NCBI GenBank assembly: GCA_963971225.1
Contig: OZ020269.1
Location: forward strand, 83,366,450-83,430,449
Direction of reading: 5' to 3'
DNA from: Melieria omissa
Taxonomy: Eukaryota; Arthropoda; Insecta; Diptera; Ulidiidae
DNA length: 64,000 nucleotides
The position numbers and the translations under genes are program-made. Position 1 is the first letter of the stretch. Each line of letters starts with the position of its first letter. A model generated the notes under the pieces. It saw nothing but the letters and a program-made list of their open reading frames with translations, was not told the DNA's origin and ran no database searches. Below, piece by piece: positions 10,367 to 22,089 of the stretch.

Positions 10367-10703
10367 TATAATAATAATAATTGATTGGCACGACAGCCCG
10401 CTTACGCGAGACTAAGGCCTAGCTTCCCGCAACCACCCGTGTTGTGCGTGTGAATTTTGTACGCGGGTGGAAGGGACCTACAGTTTTATGCCGGTTCCGA
10501 ACGGCAGGTTGGGAGCTTTTTCATAGGCAATTTTTACTCTCAGAGGTTTGCCATTTCCAGCTGAGAGGACAGCCACCGAAAGAGAAAACGAGTTTCCCGT
10601 TATTTTTTTTTTAGGTGTTACTACATGCAGTATTCGATCTTGCGTCGCTCTGCATGCGACTCGCTGGACCGCGCACTAACCAACTGAGCCACGGCGGCTG
10701 CCG
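10367..10703 (-). mobile_element. tRNA-derived SINE (minus strand)
   Basis: Read on the minus strand, the head has GTGGCTCAGTTGGTTAGTGC (A box) and AAGATCGAATA (weak B box). The body has the CCGTTCGGAACCGGCATAAA core and CTGTAGGTCCC, and the end is GGGCTGTCGTGCCAATCAA with a TAA-repeat tail (plus strand 10367-10380). Same family as 2033-2322, and this copy preserves a longer head-body junction. Confidence 0.8.
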
Positions 10704-12224
10704 ACAAATTTTCGATAAAACATTTGGGATCCAGCTTAAATAAACAATTACCTTTAACATGATACTACTTTAGTCAAAATCCGCGATAATTTTTTTTAAT
10801 TTTTGTCCACTCTCGAAGCACTGTGCGGCCATTTGAATGTTGTTCTCTTCCATACATAGTGACATGAATGTAGCTTCAAAATAAAATCGGAATTTATTTA
10901 ATTAATTTGAATTTTGTTTCAAATTGTTGTTGTTGTTTTATTTAAAATTCTTTTCTTATGATTCTTATCTGGTAACCAATTCTTTTCTATTCTATATAGC
11001 TTCTCGATGTCCTCTTAGATTGAGCAAAAATATATTTACTTGTTCTGCATGTGACCAATTGTTCCCAGGTCTTTTTATGCATTACACCAATTTTCTCATT
11101 AACCCCAAACACCCAAATCAGAATGATTCACGTGTTCCAGTGTCACGAAAAATTACAAACGATTTCTTCGCTTCTACTTATTGAAGAAACGAAGAAATCA
11201 ACAAATATCTAAAATATGAATGAATGAAGTACTGAACAGCACACAGCTTGTCTGTCTGTCTCTTTCAGCACTAAAATCTGATTGATTTGACATTTGCACG
11301 TGCCGCCTGTTTACGGACGCCACATGAGGTCATCCTTTTCAGCACCTGCCAATCTGCCAGAGAAACATAAACTCATTAATAGCGTTGAAAGTATTATCGA
11401 TATGCAAATGTCTCTGCCAAAAAGTAGGGTTATGTTTGAAATGATTGATGGGAAAATTTAGGAAAAAGTGGAAGAAACAAAAGAAATTTTGAAGTAAAAA
11501 GTTTCCACCATGAATGAGTGCGAGATGGATTAGAGATACACAAGTTGGAATCCTTTAACGTGGCCAACAGATCAAGAGATATGAATGAGACTCTAACGAA
11601 AATTAAATGTGGTTGAATGCGTTACTTTTTTCTTATGCTATATTTTTCGCTCTTGGCCTTTTGAATGTGTATGTGAATGTGAATAAAATATGATGGATGA
11701 GCAGTGGTCAGTCTTCATTAAAGGACATGCAAATCCATCATGCATACAAAATAACAAAAACAAACGCACATGTGGATTGCGAAAATGAATGCGTGGAAAG
11801 GTTGTTCATACACACGGAAGTACTTACATGCAGTTGATACATAACTACAACATTTCTATATGCATTGAATATACTAGAAGGCGGCCACAAATTGAATCTC
11901 GTACTTTATGCCAATGAACTGAAGTTGAAGTGCGTTGTAATCGAAAGATTAAAAGGGCAAAAGTTATTGAACTTTTGTGGCGTTTGTGCCTAAATTTCGC
12001 TCTACCAATCGCATTAAAGTTGTATGAAAAAGTTATGAGAGACAAGGCATGTGGGCAACCCTTAATTTTCTGCATCTTTTCATATTTCTAATTCACATTC
12101 TTCATATAATCAGTTTTCTAAGCATATTTATGCTACCCACTGGTACACATATGTGTGTACACTGAGAAAAATAATATAAATATAAACCCAATAAAACAGG
12201 CTAATGTATATAGCTTGTTAGACC
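10704..12224. other. Single-copy DNA, no gene seen
   Basis: Several short open frames but no recognisable domain. No repeat boundary noticed. Confidence 0.5.
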
Positions 12225-12300
12225 CAATGGTGCATACAGGATTTAATTTTTGTTGAGGACCTTTTCACAATTTTTGAGCCCAATACCATGTTTTCCGCCC
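12225..12300 (+). mobile_element. CAGTGG-type MITE fragment
   Basis: CAATGGTGCATACAGGATTTAA followed by GAGCCCAATACCAT aligns with the start of the complete small MITE at 58954-59087 (CAGTGCCGCACCCAGGATTT ... GAGCTCAATACCAT). The right end is not clear. Confidence 0.5.
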
Positions 12301-13245
12301 ACAGTTCTTGTAACAAACAGATAAATTATTTTGTTTTCGAACACCTGGTGGATATGCAGCTCTTCATTTCCACTCAACAACCCTCGCCCGAGGTTCTTTT
12401 CATCCAATAACCCGTTCTGCAAGTTTTCTAGCCCCCCACTGCAGTACACTGGTTGAAATACATGTCAATGTATCAAGGATTCAAATCCTGATTGAACCAA
12501 CATTAAACATATTGTTATTCAGTTCGACTGGCTAATGCAGGCGCAATTCGTTTCACTGGATTGTGCCCCAAAACAAAACACTTGAACTCATACAATCCAA
12601 TTTGCTCTTTACTGTTCTAAACTTGCCACTTATTTCACTTTACTTTCACTAGTTACTGGCACTTCACTTTTCTTATGCCGTCGCTGGTCAAAATAAGGCT
12701 CTCTGCTCTGTCGGTCGACCTCTTATAACTGACTAATCGGAGCATCGCCTCGAACCGTCGTTACCGTAACTCCGTCGAAATTACTATGCCCCCTTAAAGT
12801 AGTGCTATGTCACCTATGTTAGAGCGAGATGCATGATATACCTACATGTAATATTAGAAGGGCCAGAGCTCAAGTCTCCAAATGCACAACATTGACTATG
12901 TGAGCTTTTAAACATTAAAAATATGACTAATACGACTAATATGCATAAAAATGACTTTAATAAAAATCACCAGTTGATTTGCTCAGTGTAGACACGCACT
13001 GACGACGACTGTCGTACAGCTATGATAGAGAATGAACCCTCCACACAATTCACTTATTCAAGCTGCACTTGTAGTCCTCACCGCAGACGGTCTGTCCGCT
13101 TATCCAACCCACGCGGCCTCGTGTGTGTCTTCTATGATATCCTTCCACGCTTTCCATCCAACCAGCCAGTGTCGCTTAATACTCAGGACACAACACACTT
13201 GAGACCACAAATACCCAGAACATATGACACTGTAGCTCAATCTTT
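12301..13245. other. Single-copy DNA, nothing recognised
   Basis: No supported gene. Short open frames at 13022-13506 run into a (TG)n microsatellite and are not credible. Confidence 0.45.
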
Positions 13246-13263
13246 ATGTGTGTGTGTGTGTTT
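13246..13263. repeat. (TG)n microsatellite
   Basis: A TG dinucleotide run of about eight units. Confidence 0.85.
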
Positions 13264-13879
13264 GTATGGGTTTTGGTAAATAGACTTTTGGTTTTCAATT
13301 ACAAGCCACAATGTCTTCAAATTCATTTTTGCAACACTAATTTTTGCGTGAAAACTTTATGTGCTGAAATCAACACCAAACTCATGAATTATGATTTTCG
13401 CATTTACGTGGCTTTTCTTCTTCTCCTGTTCCTTCATAATATTAGTGGCCATCCCCGGATTGCTACAACTATGCCACATCCTTGTGATATGCTCAATGTA
13501 GGCTAAGGTTTTGCTTTGTTAATAAACGCGAAGATTCATCATGCGCTCATCAACGACGTCATTATCTTCAATTCGCCATCACCCACTTTCCGTCAAGCGA
13601 TGTTTGCGTTGTCTCTCACTGGTTATCGCTCAAGCTGGACTCTCGCATTCGCTGACAGTTTACACCGAAACGATTTTAGCATACTTTTTGGCGCAAAAAC
13701 TGCAAGTTGGCAAATATTTAGAAGAAGTGTAAATATCTGTTCATAAGTATAATAGTTCATATGGGGATTCATGTCCGGGTATATGGGAATGTTATATGTT
13801 ATGAAAAAGCTGAAATTAAAAAAAATTCAAATTCTCGCATTAGACGACAAGGCTTTCATCATCTGCAATGGATTTGAAC

Positions 13880-14280
13880 ATTAAGTTTCCATTTAGTTTT
13901 AATTTTATGAAAATGAATTTTGTTTTAATTATTAATTTCTGTTTTCTTTTTAATTTTTATATTTATAATGCTAGTTTAATCTTTAAGCTTATGTTAGTTT
14001 CAATTCTAACTTGAAATTTAAATTTAATTTGTATTCAAATTATAGTATAATTTTTGTGTTATTTTTCATTTGTTTTTTGTTGTTTTTAAATATGTATTCT
14101 GTTAATTTAACCTTAAAGCTTTGTGTTAATTTTAATTTTAATTTTAACTTGAATTTTTAGTTTTAATTTTTATTCTTATTTGTGTTAATTTTAATTCTAA
14201 CTTAAAATGTAAATTTAATGTTGATTCTAATTTGCGTATAATTTTTGTATTACTTTTCATTTACAAATCAAAAGTTTAAC
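13880..14280. repeat. TTAATTTT-rich degenerate duplicated tract
   Basis: Long run of TTTTAATTTTAA-type sequence. A ~90-bp module occurs twice (about 13995-14085 and 14180-14268): both pass through TTTTAATTCTAACTT, then TAAATTTAAT and GTATAATTTTTGTnTTA. It is a diverged tandem duplication of low-complexity DNA. Confidence 0.6.
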
Positions 14281-14296
14281 CCTTGAAAACACATCT

Positions 14297-14560
14297 TTAA
14301 CCCTTATTCTCATACCCGGGTACCCGGGTGCCCACTGCGATTTCGTATTTTCGTGAAAAAAACTGACAAATAATGAAAATTTTTTTTTTACCTTCCGGAT
14401 CCTCGTTATTTAGGTGAAAAGCGAACAAATCATATCAAAATTTTATAAACACTTTTTAATTAACAAAATATTGAAAACTTAAAAAGTTCATGAAATGGGT
14501 ACCCGGGTACCCCGGGTGCCAAACGACGTTAGTAAGTTTGGGTATGAGAATAAGGGTTAA
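14297..14560. mobile_element. piggyBac-type MITE (256 bp, TTAA flanks)
   Basis: Termini CCCTTATTCTCATACCC (14301-14317) and GGGTATGAGAATAAGGG (14540-14556) are a perfect 17-bp inverted repeat starting CCCTT. TTAA lies directly outside each end (14297-14300, 14557-14560). TTAA duplication and CCC-starting ends define the piggyBac superfamily. There is no coding capacity. Subterminal GGGTACCCGGGT palindromes flank each end internally and could be transposase-binding or stem-loop sites. Confidence 0.9.
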
Positions 14561-15790
14561 TACAAAACGAAACAGCACGAAACTTAAATTGCCGCTCGTA
14601 ATATCGATCAAACTCCGCCTCTTGCTCATCTGCCGCATCGCCACACGAACCCACGCAACCGTGAATAATGCGCACGGACCCGTTAACAAATGACAGCCGC
14701 TGTCAGAGTACGTAGCTGGAATTAATGCTCCGTCATAAAAGAGTTAAAACGAAAGAGTTGAAGGCCACCAGTGCGTCAGAGCGAGACGAAAGCTCACAAG
14801 CAATGGCGGTCGCTCATATAAAAGAAGAGCGCAAACACCACACTTCATGGATATGTTTAAAAAATAATCGATTGCGGCGTCGGGAACGGGGTAAGCAGCG
14901 GGCAGCCGAGCACACATTAACCCCTTTCGTTACGTCACGCAAGCACTTTCGCTTTCACTTATCGCAGAGAGCCATAAAAATGCACTCAAACCGTAGAAAT
15001 CACTCAATGCTCGCGCCGTTAAAAGTAACGAGTTGCCAACGAGTGAGCATCGCACCAGAAAGGGGCAAATGAAGGGGTACAAGTTCGCTGCTCTTCTTCG
15101 GTTCGCTCGTGTGATTGAGTAGCATTGTTGGAGCCAGTTTGACTGAGCGGCAGCGGCTGAGAGAGATCCAATGCACAGGCGCACTTGTTCGACAGCTGCT
15201 CTTGTTGAAACCCGTTATGTGTTGTTGTTGCGTGACATGCGGCAAATGTCAATGGCCGCCATGTAAGAAATGGGTTGTGTAGACGGCGCGGGTGGAGTAG
15301 AGGATGTGTGTGTGTGTGTGGCGCAGACGAGACGCCATTAAAAGGGTTAAGATTACCACGCGCATGGGTGGGAAATGTTGTTGTATGGTTTGGTCGGGGG
15401 AGGAGGTCTCTGACATGTGCGACAAGTGTATACACACATGCGAAGCAATGGTGTTGGTGTGAGATACACAAGAGAGAGCGAAAGTGTTAAATTGGAGCAC
15501 ATGCGTCGAAACAAGTACCGTTGGAAATGACAGCAAATTCGCGTGTGTTTGTGTATGTGGGAGGAGTATGGCACATAAAAGATTTATTGGCAGCCATTTT
15601 TTTGTTCTTGATAGTTGAGGCAGCTGAGCATGGTATGTGTTGTTGTTATGTTTTTTTAATGATAAAGTTGTGTGTTCGAAAAGAGTTGATGTGAAGAGAG
15701 AAAATGAAAGCATGAAATGTTGAATATTAAAAGGAGTGCGTGACCGAAAGGAAATTAATCCGAAAAAGAAATAATGACTTACATAAATAT
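14561..15790. other. Single-copy DNA, moderately GC-richer
   Basis: Contains a (TG)n tract near 15306-15319. Many antisense open frames overlap here (for example minus 15019-15713), but they are Thr/His/Ser-rich and follow the simple sequence. I do not call a gene. Confidence 0.45.
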
Positions 15791-15799
15791 AAAAATATG

Positions 15800-16845
15800 G
15801 CAGAAATTAACAAAAATGAAAAAAAAGAAAGAAAAGGAAAAGAAAGGAAAGAAAAGAATGAAAAGCAAAGCAGACGTAAGTTAAGAAAAGAAAATAAATT
15901 CAAATGAAAGGAATAGGAAAAGAATAGAAAAGGAATAGGAAAAAAATAGGAAAATAATGGGAAAGGAATAGGAAAGAAAAAAGGAAAGCAATAGGAATGA
16001 ATAGGAATAAGAATGAATAGCAAAGGAAGGGAAAGGAAATTAAAGGAAAAAAAGGACTGGACTGGACTGGACTGGACTGGACTGGACTGGACTGGAATGA
16101 AATGATATGATATAAAATAAAATAAAATAAAATAAAATAAAATAAAATAAAATAAAATAAAATAAAATAAAATAAAATAAAATAAAATAAAATAAAATAA
16201 AATAAAATAAAATAAAATAAAATGAAATAAAATGAAATAAAATGAAATAAAATGAAATAAAATAAAATAAAATAAAATAAAATGAAATGAAATAAAATAA
16301 AATAAAGTGAAATGAAATGAAATAAAATAAAATAAAATAAAATAAAATAAAATAAAATAAAATAAAATAAAATAAAATAAAATAAAATAAAATAAAATAA
16401 AATAAAATAAAATAAAATAAAAGAAAATAAAATAGAACAAAATAAAATAAGATAAAATAAAATAGAACAAAATAAAATAAGATGAAATAAAATAAAATAA
16501 AATAAAATAAAATAAAATAAAATAAAATAAAATAAAATAAAATAAAATAAAATAAAATATAATGAAATGAAATGAAATGAAATGAAATGAAATGAAAAGA
16601 AATGAAATGAAATGAAATAATGAAATAATGAAATGGAATGAAATGGAGCGGAATGGAATGAAATGAAATGGAATAGAATGGAATGAAATTAAATGGAATT
16701 AAATGGAATGACTTGGAATCAAATGGAATATAAAGGAGTGGAATGTAATGGAATGGAAAGGAAAGGAAAGGAATGCAATGGAGTGGAATGAAATGCAATG
16801 GAATGAAATTGAATAAAATGGAATGGAATGGAATGTATAGGAATA
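15800..16845. repeat. Compound period-5 satellite-like array
   Basis: About 1 kb keeps a five-base period while the unit changes in blocks. AAAGG/AATAGG-like DNA before 16050 gives way to (ACTGG)n at 16055-16094, (AAAAT)n at 16112-16560 with GAAAT variants at 16222-16320, (AATGA)n at 16561-16620, and (GGAAT)n-like repeats to about 16840. The long minus-strand open frames across it (FYFIL repeats) are artefacts of a stop-free pentamer. Confidence 0.95.
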
Positions 16846-16970
16846 AACGACGATAAGAGAGGAAGCGTGAGAAACCAGAGTAGGATAGAAGATAATATCG
16901 TTAAATACAAAAAAGACAAAGAAAGATATTAAAGCAAAGAAAGATATAAAGTAAACAACAAACAAGTTGA

Positions 16971-16995
16971 GGTTAGGTTAGGTTAGGTTGAGGTT
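16971..16995. repeat. (GGTTA)n tract
   Basis: GGTTAGGTTAGGTTAGGTTGAGG, the same pentamer found at LINE 3' ends elsewhere in this window. Confidence 0.8.
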
Positions 16996-19500
16996 AAAAC
17001 AATAAGAAATTAAGAAAGAAATGGGTTGAAAAGGTTTAGAATTATTAACATATTAAAAAAAATATTTAACAACAAAATTTGCTGTGTTTCTGTTCAGATA
17101 AAAATATAAACAAATTAAAAATGAGGGCTCAGGCCTAAATCATTTATACTTTTGCTCTTTCCCATGCAGATCCTTCAGTTCAAGAAGTGGACAAAAAATT
17201 TATAAGGAATGCATAGAAGATTAGGAAAAATATGATGGGAGAAAATTCATGCGGCACAAAGAAATACGTTGGCGGCAATTAAGGTGGGAACGTTGATCCT
17301 GTCAACGCATAAACGCATAAGGATTAAGCTTCTAGCGTAAAGCAAAAGGCAAAGAACGGCAATTGGAAGCACTTGTCGGTGTTAATATTGCAAAAAAAAC
17401 AAGAAAACAGAGACCAAAAAAGGAGTTAACGGCCAAGCAAAGGAAAAGGTGTATGCAACTGGTATCAAGCAATGTCCTTTGTAATCCTTTCTTTAGAGTT
17501 GGACAAATCCAAAAAAGACTACAAACACTCACGCACAAAAACAAGGCGTGCGAAGGCGAAGCGTTAGAAAAAGGTAAAGAATTAAAATAAATTGAAAAAA
17601 TGGCAATGGAAAAAGGGATTCGAGCACAAAGACTGATCGTGTGGCAGTGTCGCTATGGGACACGGCAGGAAATTGTTGGCAGGCTGATTAATTCTTTTTG
17701 AACTATGTGACTGGTGAAGGAAATGTGAACAGCACACCACCGTAGATATGTGAAAATTGGGACAGTTTGGTTTTGAAAATGTGATCAAAGCATTCAGGAT
17801 CTACAGTTGTTTTATATCAGTGAATTATTTGAAGTAAACTCAAGACCTCCTCAAGACTTTTGTTTTTTTTTATAGAAAATAAGTTTGACATTTTTATATT
17901 AATCAAACAAAACTATAATTTCTTCAAATAGGATACCGTTTGCTGTCTCAAATAGCCGTTGGATCCTCTTTTCGTTGCGCTGCTGTCCTGCGGCGGTCCA
18001 TTGTCTCCTCGGCACTGACCTGCCGGCCACTTGTGCCGCTTGCTGTTTACCCTTTCCTGGCGCACATTTTATGCTCAGTCACGTGCATAATTGTAGCAAA
18101 TACACGAGCAAGGATAATAAACACAGGCCTACTATATATTTTTGTTGTTGTTGTTGCTATAGTAACAAAAACAATGAGTTGTAATGATTTCGTGCAAATT
18201 GGTCAATGGGTGGGCCCCGAACAGAAACATTGTTCTACTAGCCTAGAAAAATACACACACACATGAGTTTTCATTGCAAGGATCTCGCAGCATACTTGAT
18301 TCGAGGAACTTAATTGTGCTAGCAAGGAAGTTGATTTTATTCTTCATACAAACGGCACAAATCTTGAATGAAATTTCTTTTGAATTAAATTTCCACACTA
18401 ATTGTATGCTCAATAAATATTTTCTCTTCCCAGCTCAAAAATGAATGAATGAATTCCTTCACATCGCTCCATGTCCTTGCTGCGTTATCTTATACAATCT
18501 CGGGCAAGATGCAGTGGCGATTGTGTTCAAGTGGCGTGCAATTCGATCGCAGTGTCCGCTGTTTTGTGTGTTTGTGTGATTTTGCGGTCTACCTATGCAC
18601 ATATCCTGCCATATATCCTGTGCGCACACCCATTTTTATATCACTTTTCACATTTCCAGTCTTCATTTGCGGTCTGATTTGGGTTTTCGGTTACGAAAGT
18701 GAAAATGCATTTGCCACAAGGCTTAAAGCCGTAAAGGATTCGCGCTCGCATAAAATGCATTTTCGAGGTTGATTTATAATGAAATGATTTTGGCGCGAAA
18801 TTTTGTAGTTTTTTGCGTCTTTTTTATATTTTTTTTTTTATACGAAAAATTGTCTGCTTTTGTATAAATTTGGGTTAAGTGGTTTGTATTACAGAAAATT
18901 GCTTGGTCCTTTGATAGAAAGTGAAATTTTAGCCGCCACTTGGTGATTGCGATTCACGATCTTCTGCTCATAAATGATATTTGCGGTTCACAGGTGTAAT
19001 TCGAGGCCGTGGAGGCGCTGTTGCTCTGTATAAATATTTTTCTATTTGTTGTCCTTTTACTTTTGTTTGTTGTTTGCTGTGTTGGCATTTGTGAGCGCCA
19101 ACAGGTGATTTCTGTAACTGACATTTTGCGAATTATTTTGATATCAAAAGTGTTCTGGGCAGTAAATTTCATAATTTTATTTAACTGTTCAGAAGATAGG
19201 AAGATACTAAAAAAAAAAGCTTGAAAATTTTAGATGGAACTAACTTTATAAATAAAAACTCATTTTGAAAATGAATCTAGTTCAGAGCTCGTAAGTTTAG
19301 AGGATTGGCAAAACCGTTCAATTAAAACTGTTGAAAAGATGTGTGCATTTTATTTACAAAATATTAAAGAAAATTAAATGAAGACAAAAATAAAAAAAAT
19401 AAAAAAAAAAATAATTAATCAAAATAAGAAAATTTAATTTCCAATATTAAGGAAAAGCTTAGAACGTTGAAAATAAATTTTTTGAAAGCAATACATTTTC
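16996..19500. other. Single-copy DNA, no gene seen
   Basis: No supported gene. Short overlapping open frames at 17363-18772 carry no recognisable domain. AAGGAT/ATCCTT motifs start to become frequent here (for example 17171, 17322, 18112, 18281 and 18735). Confidence 0.45.
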
Positions 19501-19615
19501 ATGAATGCTCGTTGTAAGATGCTTTGCAATGAAAGCTGCAGGATCTGCGTAGTTGAAGAGGAAGTAGAAACGATACCACAACTCGAATGTCACTGTTTGA
19601 CACACCGAGTTAGGG
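19501..19615 (+). pseudogene. LINE C-terminal zinc-knuckle fragment
   Basis: Translation ESCRICVVEEEVETIPQLEC fits the C-terminal cysteine motif of RNase H-bearing dipteran LINEs (CRxCxEEEETxxHLLCxCPxL). The usual His is replaced by Gln. Only about 35 codons match; the following sequence is a MITE that broke the copy. Confidence 0.5.
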
Positions 19616-19716
19616 GATTTACACAAACATTTCTGGTACAAAATATGGCTTCAAATGGTAATCGGTTCAAAAGTTGTGCACGAAATCCCTCCAAAATGAA
19701 TCTTGTGTGCTCATTG
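19612..19716 (-). mobile_element. CAGTGG-type MITE copy (minus strand)
   Basis: CACAAACATTTCTGGTACAA, ATGGCTTCAAATGG and CCCTCCAAAATGAATCTTGT match the reverse complement of the copy at 21745-21879. The outer end reads CAATGAGCACACAAGATT on the minus strand. Confidence 0.6.
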
Positions 19717-20139
19717 TCGATTCTTCTATGCTTCTTCAGGAGAGAGAAAGCTTTGCTTTTCAGATCCAGCGCGCAGTTGCTCTTAAAAACAAAGCATTCG
19801 TTTAGTCCTGAAAGGATACAATGGTTAGGGGACAAAGTTCTAAACGCGAGTGAATTGAAATGATTGAATCCAAAGCTTGAAGAAGATACTGCTTCTTCAT
19901 AAAGGATCTCAAAATGTGTCAGCATGCCCTACTGCAACTTTCAAAAACAGTTTTGATGTTAGCCAACACAGGACTTCATTCACTCACATCGAAACAGGTG
20001 CTTCAATATATTGAAAGAACGTCGAATTTTGAAAACCCATAAATTTCAATCGCTTGACTTTGTCTTCCCACACTGCACTCATATGACAAGCCTTTCTCTG
20101 ATCTCACAAACATTTATCAAAAATTTGTCTCGTCTCCTT

Positions 20140-21505
20140 CACAAGGATAACATTACACATTGCAGTGTCGGTGCGTGTGGGAAAATATTACGCCAAGGGC
20201 TGACAAACAGAAATCGTAAAATGTACAAAAGTAAAATTTCGACGTCAGTGCAACGCAATCGAGCTCGGTGACATGACATTAACGCGCTGGTCTACGCACT
20301 CTGAGCGGTTAAACAACGTCGCACAATTGTATTGGGTTACAGAAATCACAGCAACACACATAGCGACACGTAAATGTGTCGACTCGCTCGCAGGCCAACC
20401 GAATCCTTGAGGCATTTCCCCTTTTCGTTTGATTTTCGTTTTGTGCGCAATTTCACCAGCGTTGCGTGGCAGTCGAGCGGAAAGTGCATTGTCACCTGCA
20501 ATCCTTTGACAAATAACCACAACAACAACAAACACAAAGCAGTGTTATTGCACTGCAAAACAAAAACAACAATAATGTATGTGGCAACTTGTCACCGTCA
20601 GCAAAGTCGGATTTGGTGTTTTTCGGTAAACTATTTGCTGTGAATTCTTTTGAAGGGATCTCTCGATTTTTGACAGGATATATGGGAAATTGCGCCTAAG
20701 AAATATTGAACAAGTGCAGTAACGCAATGCTGCGCACATGTGCACACAAATATTTGAATTGATGTGCGGGGGAAAATCGTAAAGGATTTTCGGCTGCTGA
20801 AATAGAAGAAAGGACTTCATGGGAAAGTGAAAAGGCACATTGTTTTTTCTTGCACCACATTGGGACATATGGAAAATTGTTCACAGTTTCGTTGGGGTTT
20901 CACAATTGTTGGCAAAGGATTGAAAGTCATCAAGCAACACATTCATTCAATATTGATGGAATTAATTGCAATTGCTTGAAATGCTCTCACAAAAATTGCA
21001 TTAACAAAATTAAAAACAAAATGAAAATTCAATTTTTCTATACTCATTTTGCAAGGATAACAAAAGGATCATGGCGTTGATAATCCAAAAATTTCAAAAT
21101 ACCAAACAATGCCTGCATACAGGTTTGTTTGTTACAGAATATTGAAAATAATTGGCGTAATTGTGATCGGGTTTTCTCACGCCGCGACCGGTATCCTTGT
21201 GGCCATCCTTTACTTTATACTATTTCACGTTTGGGTAATCAATCTTTTTGCTTGCCGCATTTTGCCGCTCAACCGCGCTGCTGACCCATATTTGGGCGCA
21301 TTAAAAAGGAGGCGTTGCATGCGGTTGCATCGAATATTGGTCAGTCTTGCGCAAGGATATGCGCAAGGATGTGCGCTCTATCAATAAGCAGCTAGATGAA
21401 AGGTAGCGCACAACATATGGAGTGGTCTGCTTAATTTATTGGTCATGCGTACATCCTTTTGTCCGAGGTGCGCATATCCTTTGTGTTGTGGAAAAAGGAT
21501 ATTTT
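20140..21505. promoter_or_regulatory. Dense AAGGAT motif cluster, possible enhancer
   Basis: I count AAGGAT or ATCCTT at about 20147, 20398, 20502, 20779, 20915, 21051, 21063, 21192, 21206, 21353, 21365, 21452, 21476 and 21496. For the base composition roughly one per 1.4 kb is expected. The extended form AAGGATATGCGC occurs at 21353-21364 and inverted at 21470-21481, and again at 26734-26745. Homotypic clusters of a short motif are typical of insect enhancers. The bound factor is unknown; a Tramtrack-like zinc finger (AGGATAA-type site, from memory) is one candidate. Function is inferred. Confidence 0.3.
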
Positions 21506-21744
21506 TTTTGTTGCCAATTTCACATACTTTGTGCGAGATCTGGGTAGGATTTTGAGAACATCCACTGTGCAAAGTGTTTCCCAAGTTACATAAATGAGAA
21601 TTTTTAAGGGAATTTGCAATTGAAACTTTGGCAGAATAATGCAAAAATATTTGGAAGTTTTAACGCATAAAAAGACATAGGTAGGAGATATGTTATGAGG
21701 AAATTTTTTGGTATTTCATTTCAACATGCACTTTATGCAGGTTG
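21506..21744. other. Spacer, nothing recognised
   Basis: No open frame of note and no repeat boundary. Confidence 0.4.
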
Positions 21745-21879
21745 CAGTGGTGCACACAGGACTTTTTTTTGGAGGGAGAGGTTTTGCGTACAAGTTTTAA
21801 GCCATTCAAAACCATATTTTGTACCAGAAATTTTTGTGTTTGTGAGAGTTGAGGCCAAAAAAATTTGTGAGCAAACAAG
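21745..21879 (+). mobile_element. CAGTGG-type MITE copy
   Basis: Begins CAGTGGTGCACACAGGAC and contains AACCATATTTTGTACCAGAA and TTTTTGTGTTTGTGAG, aligning along its whole length with 58954-59087. The right terminus is eroded (TTTGTGAGCAAAC). Confidence 0.65.
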
Positions 21880-22044
21880 AAATAAGCGTAAAGCTCGCTT
21901 AAGAGTGAGTTAAAGCGAATTAATCTCACTGATATGATTAATCTCACTATATGACTATTCTGTGGGTGACGCTATCTCACTGTCCTTTTAACTCCGGTTT
22001 GGGTTTTAAATGTTCTAACTTACAGTGAACAAAAATTATAAAGG

Positions 22045-22089
22045 AAAAATCTTGGAAATACCCCGATTAGGGGTATTTCCAAGATTTTT
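22045..22089. repeat. Perfect 20-bp hairpin
   Basis: AAAAATCTTGGAAATACCCC (22045-22064) and GGGGTATTTCCAAGATTTTT (22070-22089) are exact complements around a 5-base loop GATTA. It resembles a terminator, but in an insect genome it is more likely a tiny palindromic repeat or a short hairpin-RNA seed. Confidence 0.9.

Noticed and set aside
13022..13506. Overlapping 85-86-codon frames
   Set aside because: They are joined through a (TG)n microsatellite giving a VCVCV run; no domain.
15727..16798. Long minus-strand frames (247 and 252 codons) encoding FYFIL repeats
   Set aside because: They are the translation of a stop-free (TTTTA)n pentamer array, not protein-coding sequence.
16971..16995. Telomere or subtelomere suggested by GGTTAGGTTAGG
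   Set aside because: Only a few units, interspersed at several places and linked to LINE 3' ends. There is no long terminal array.
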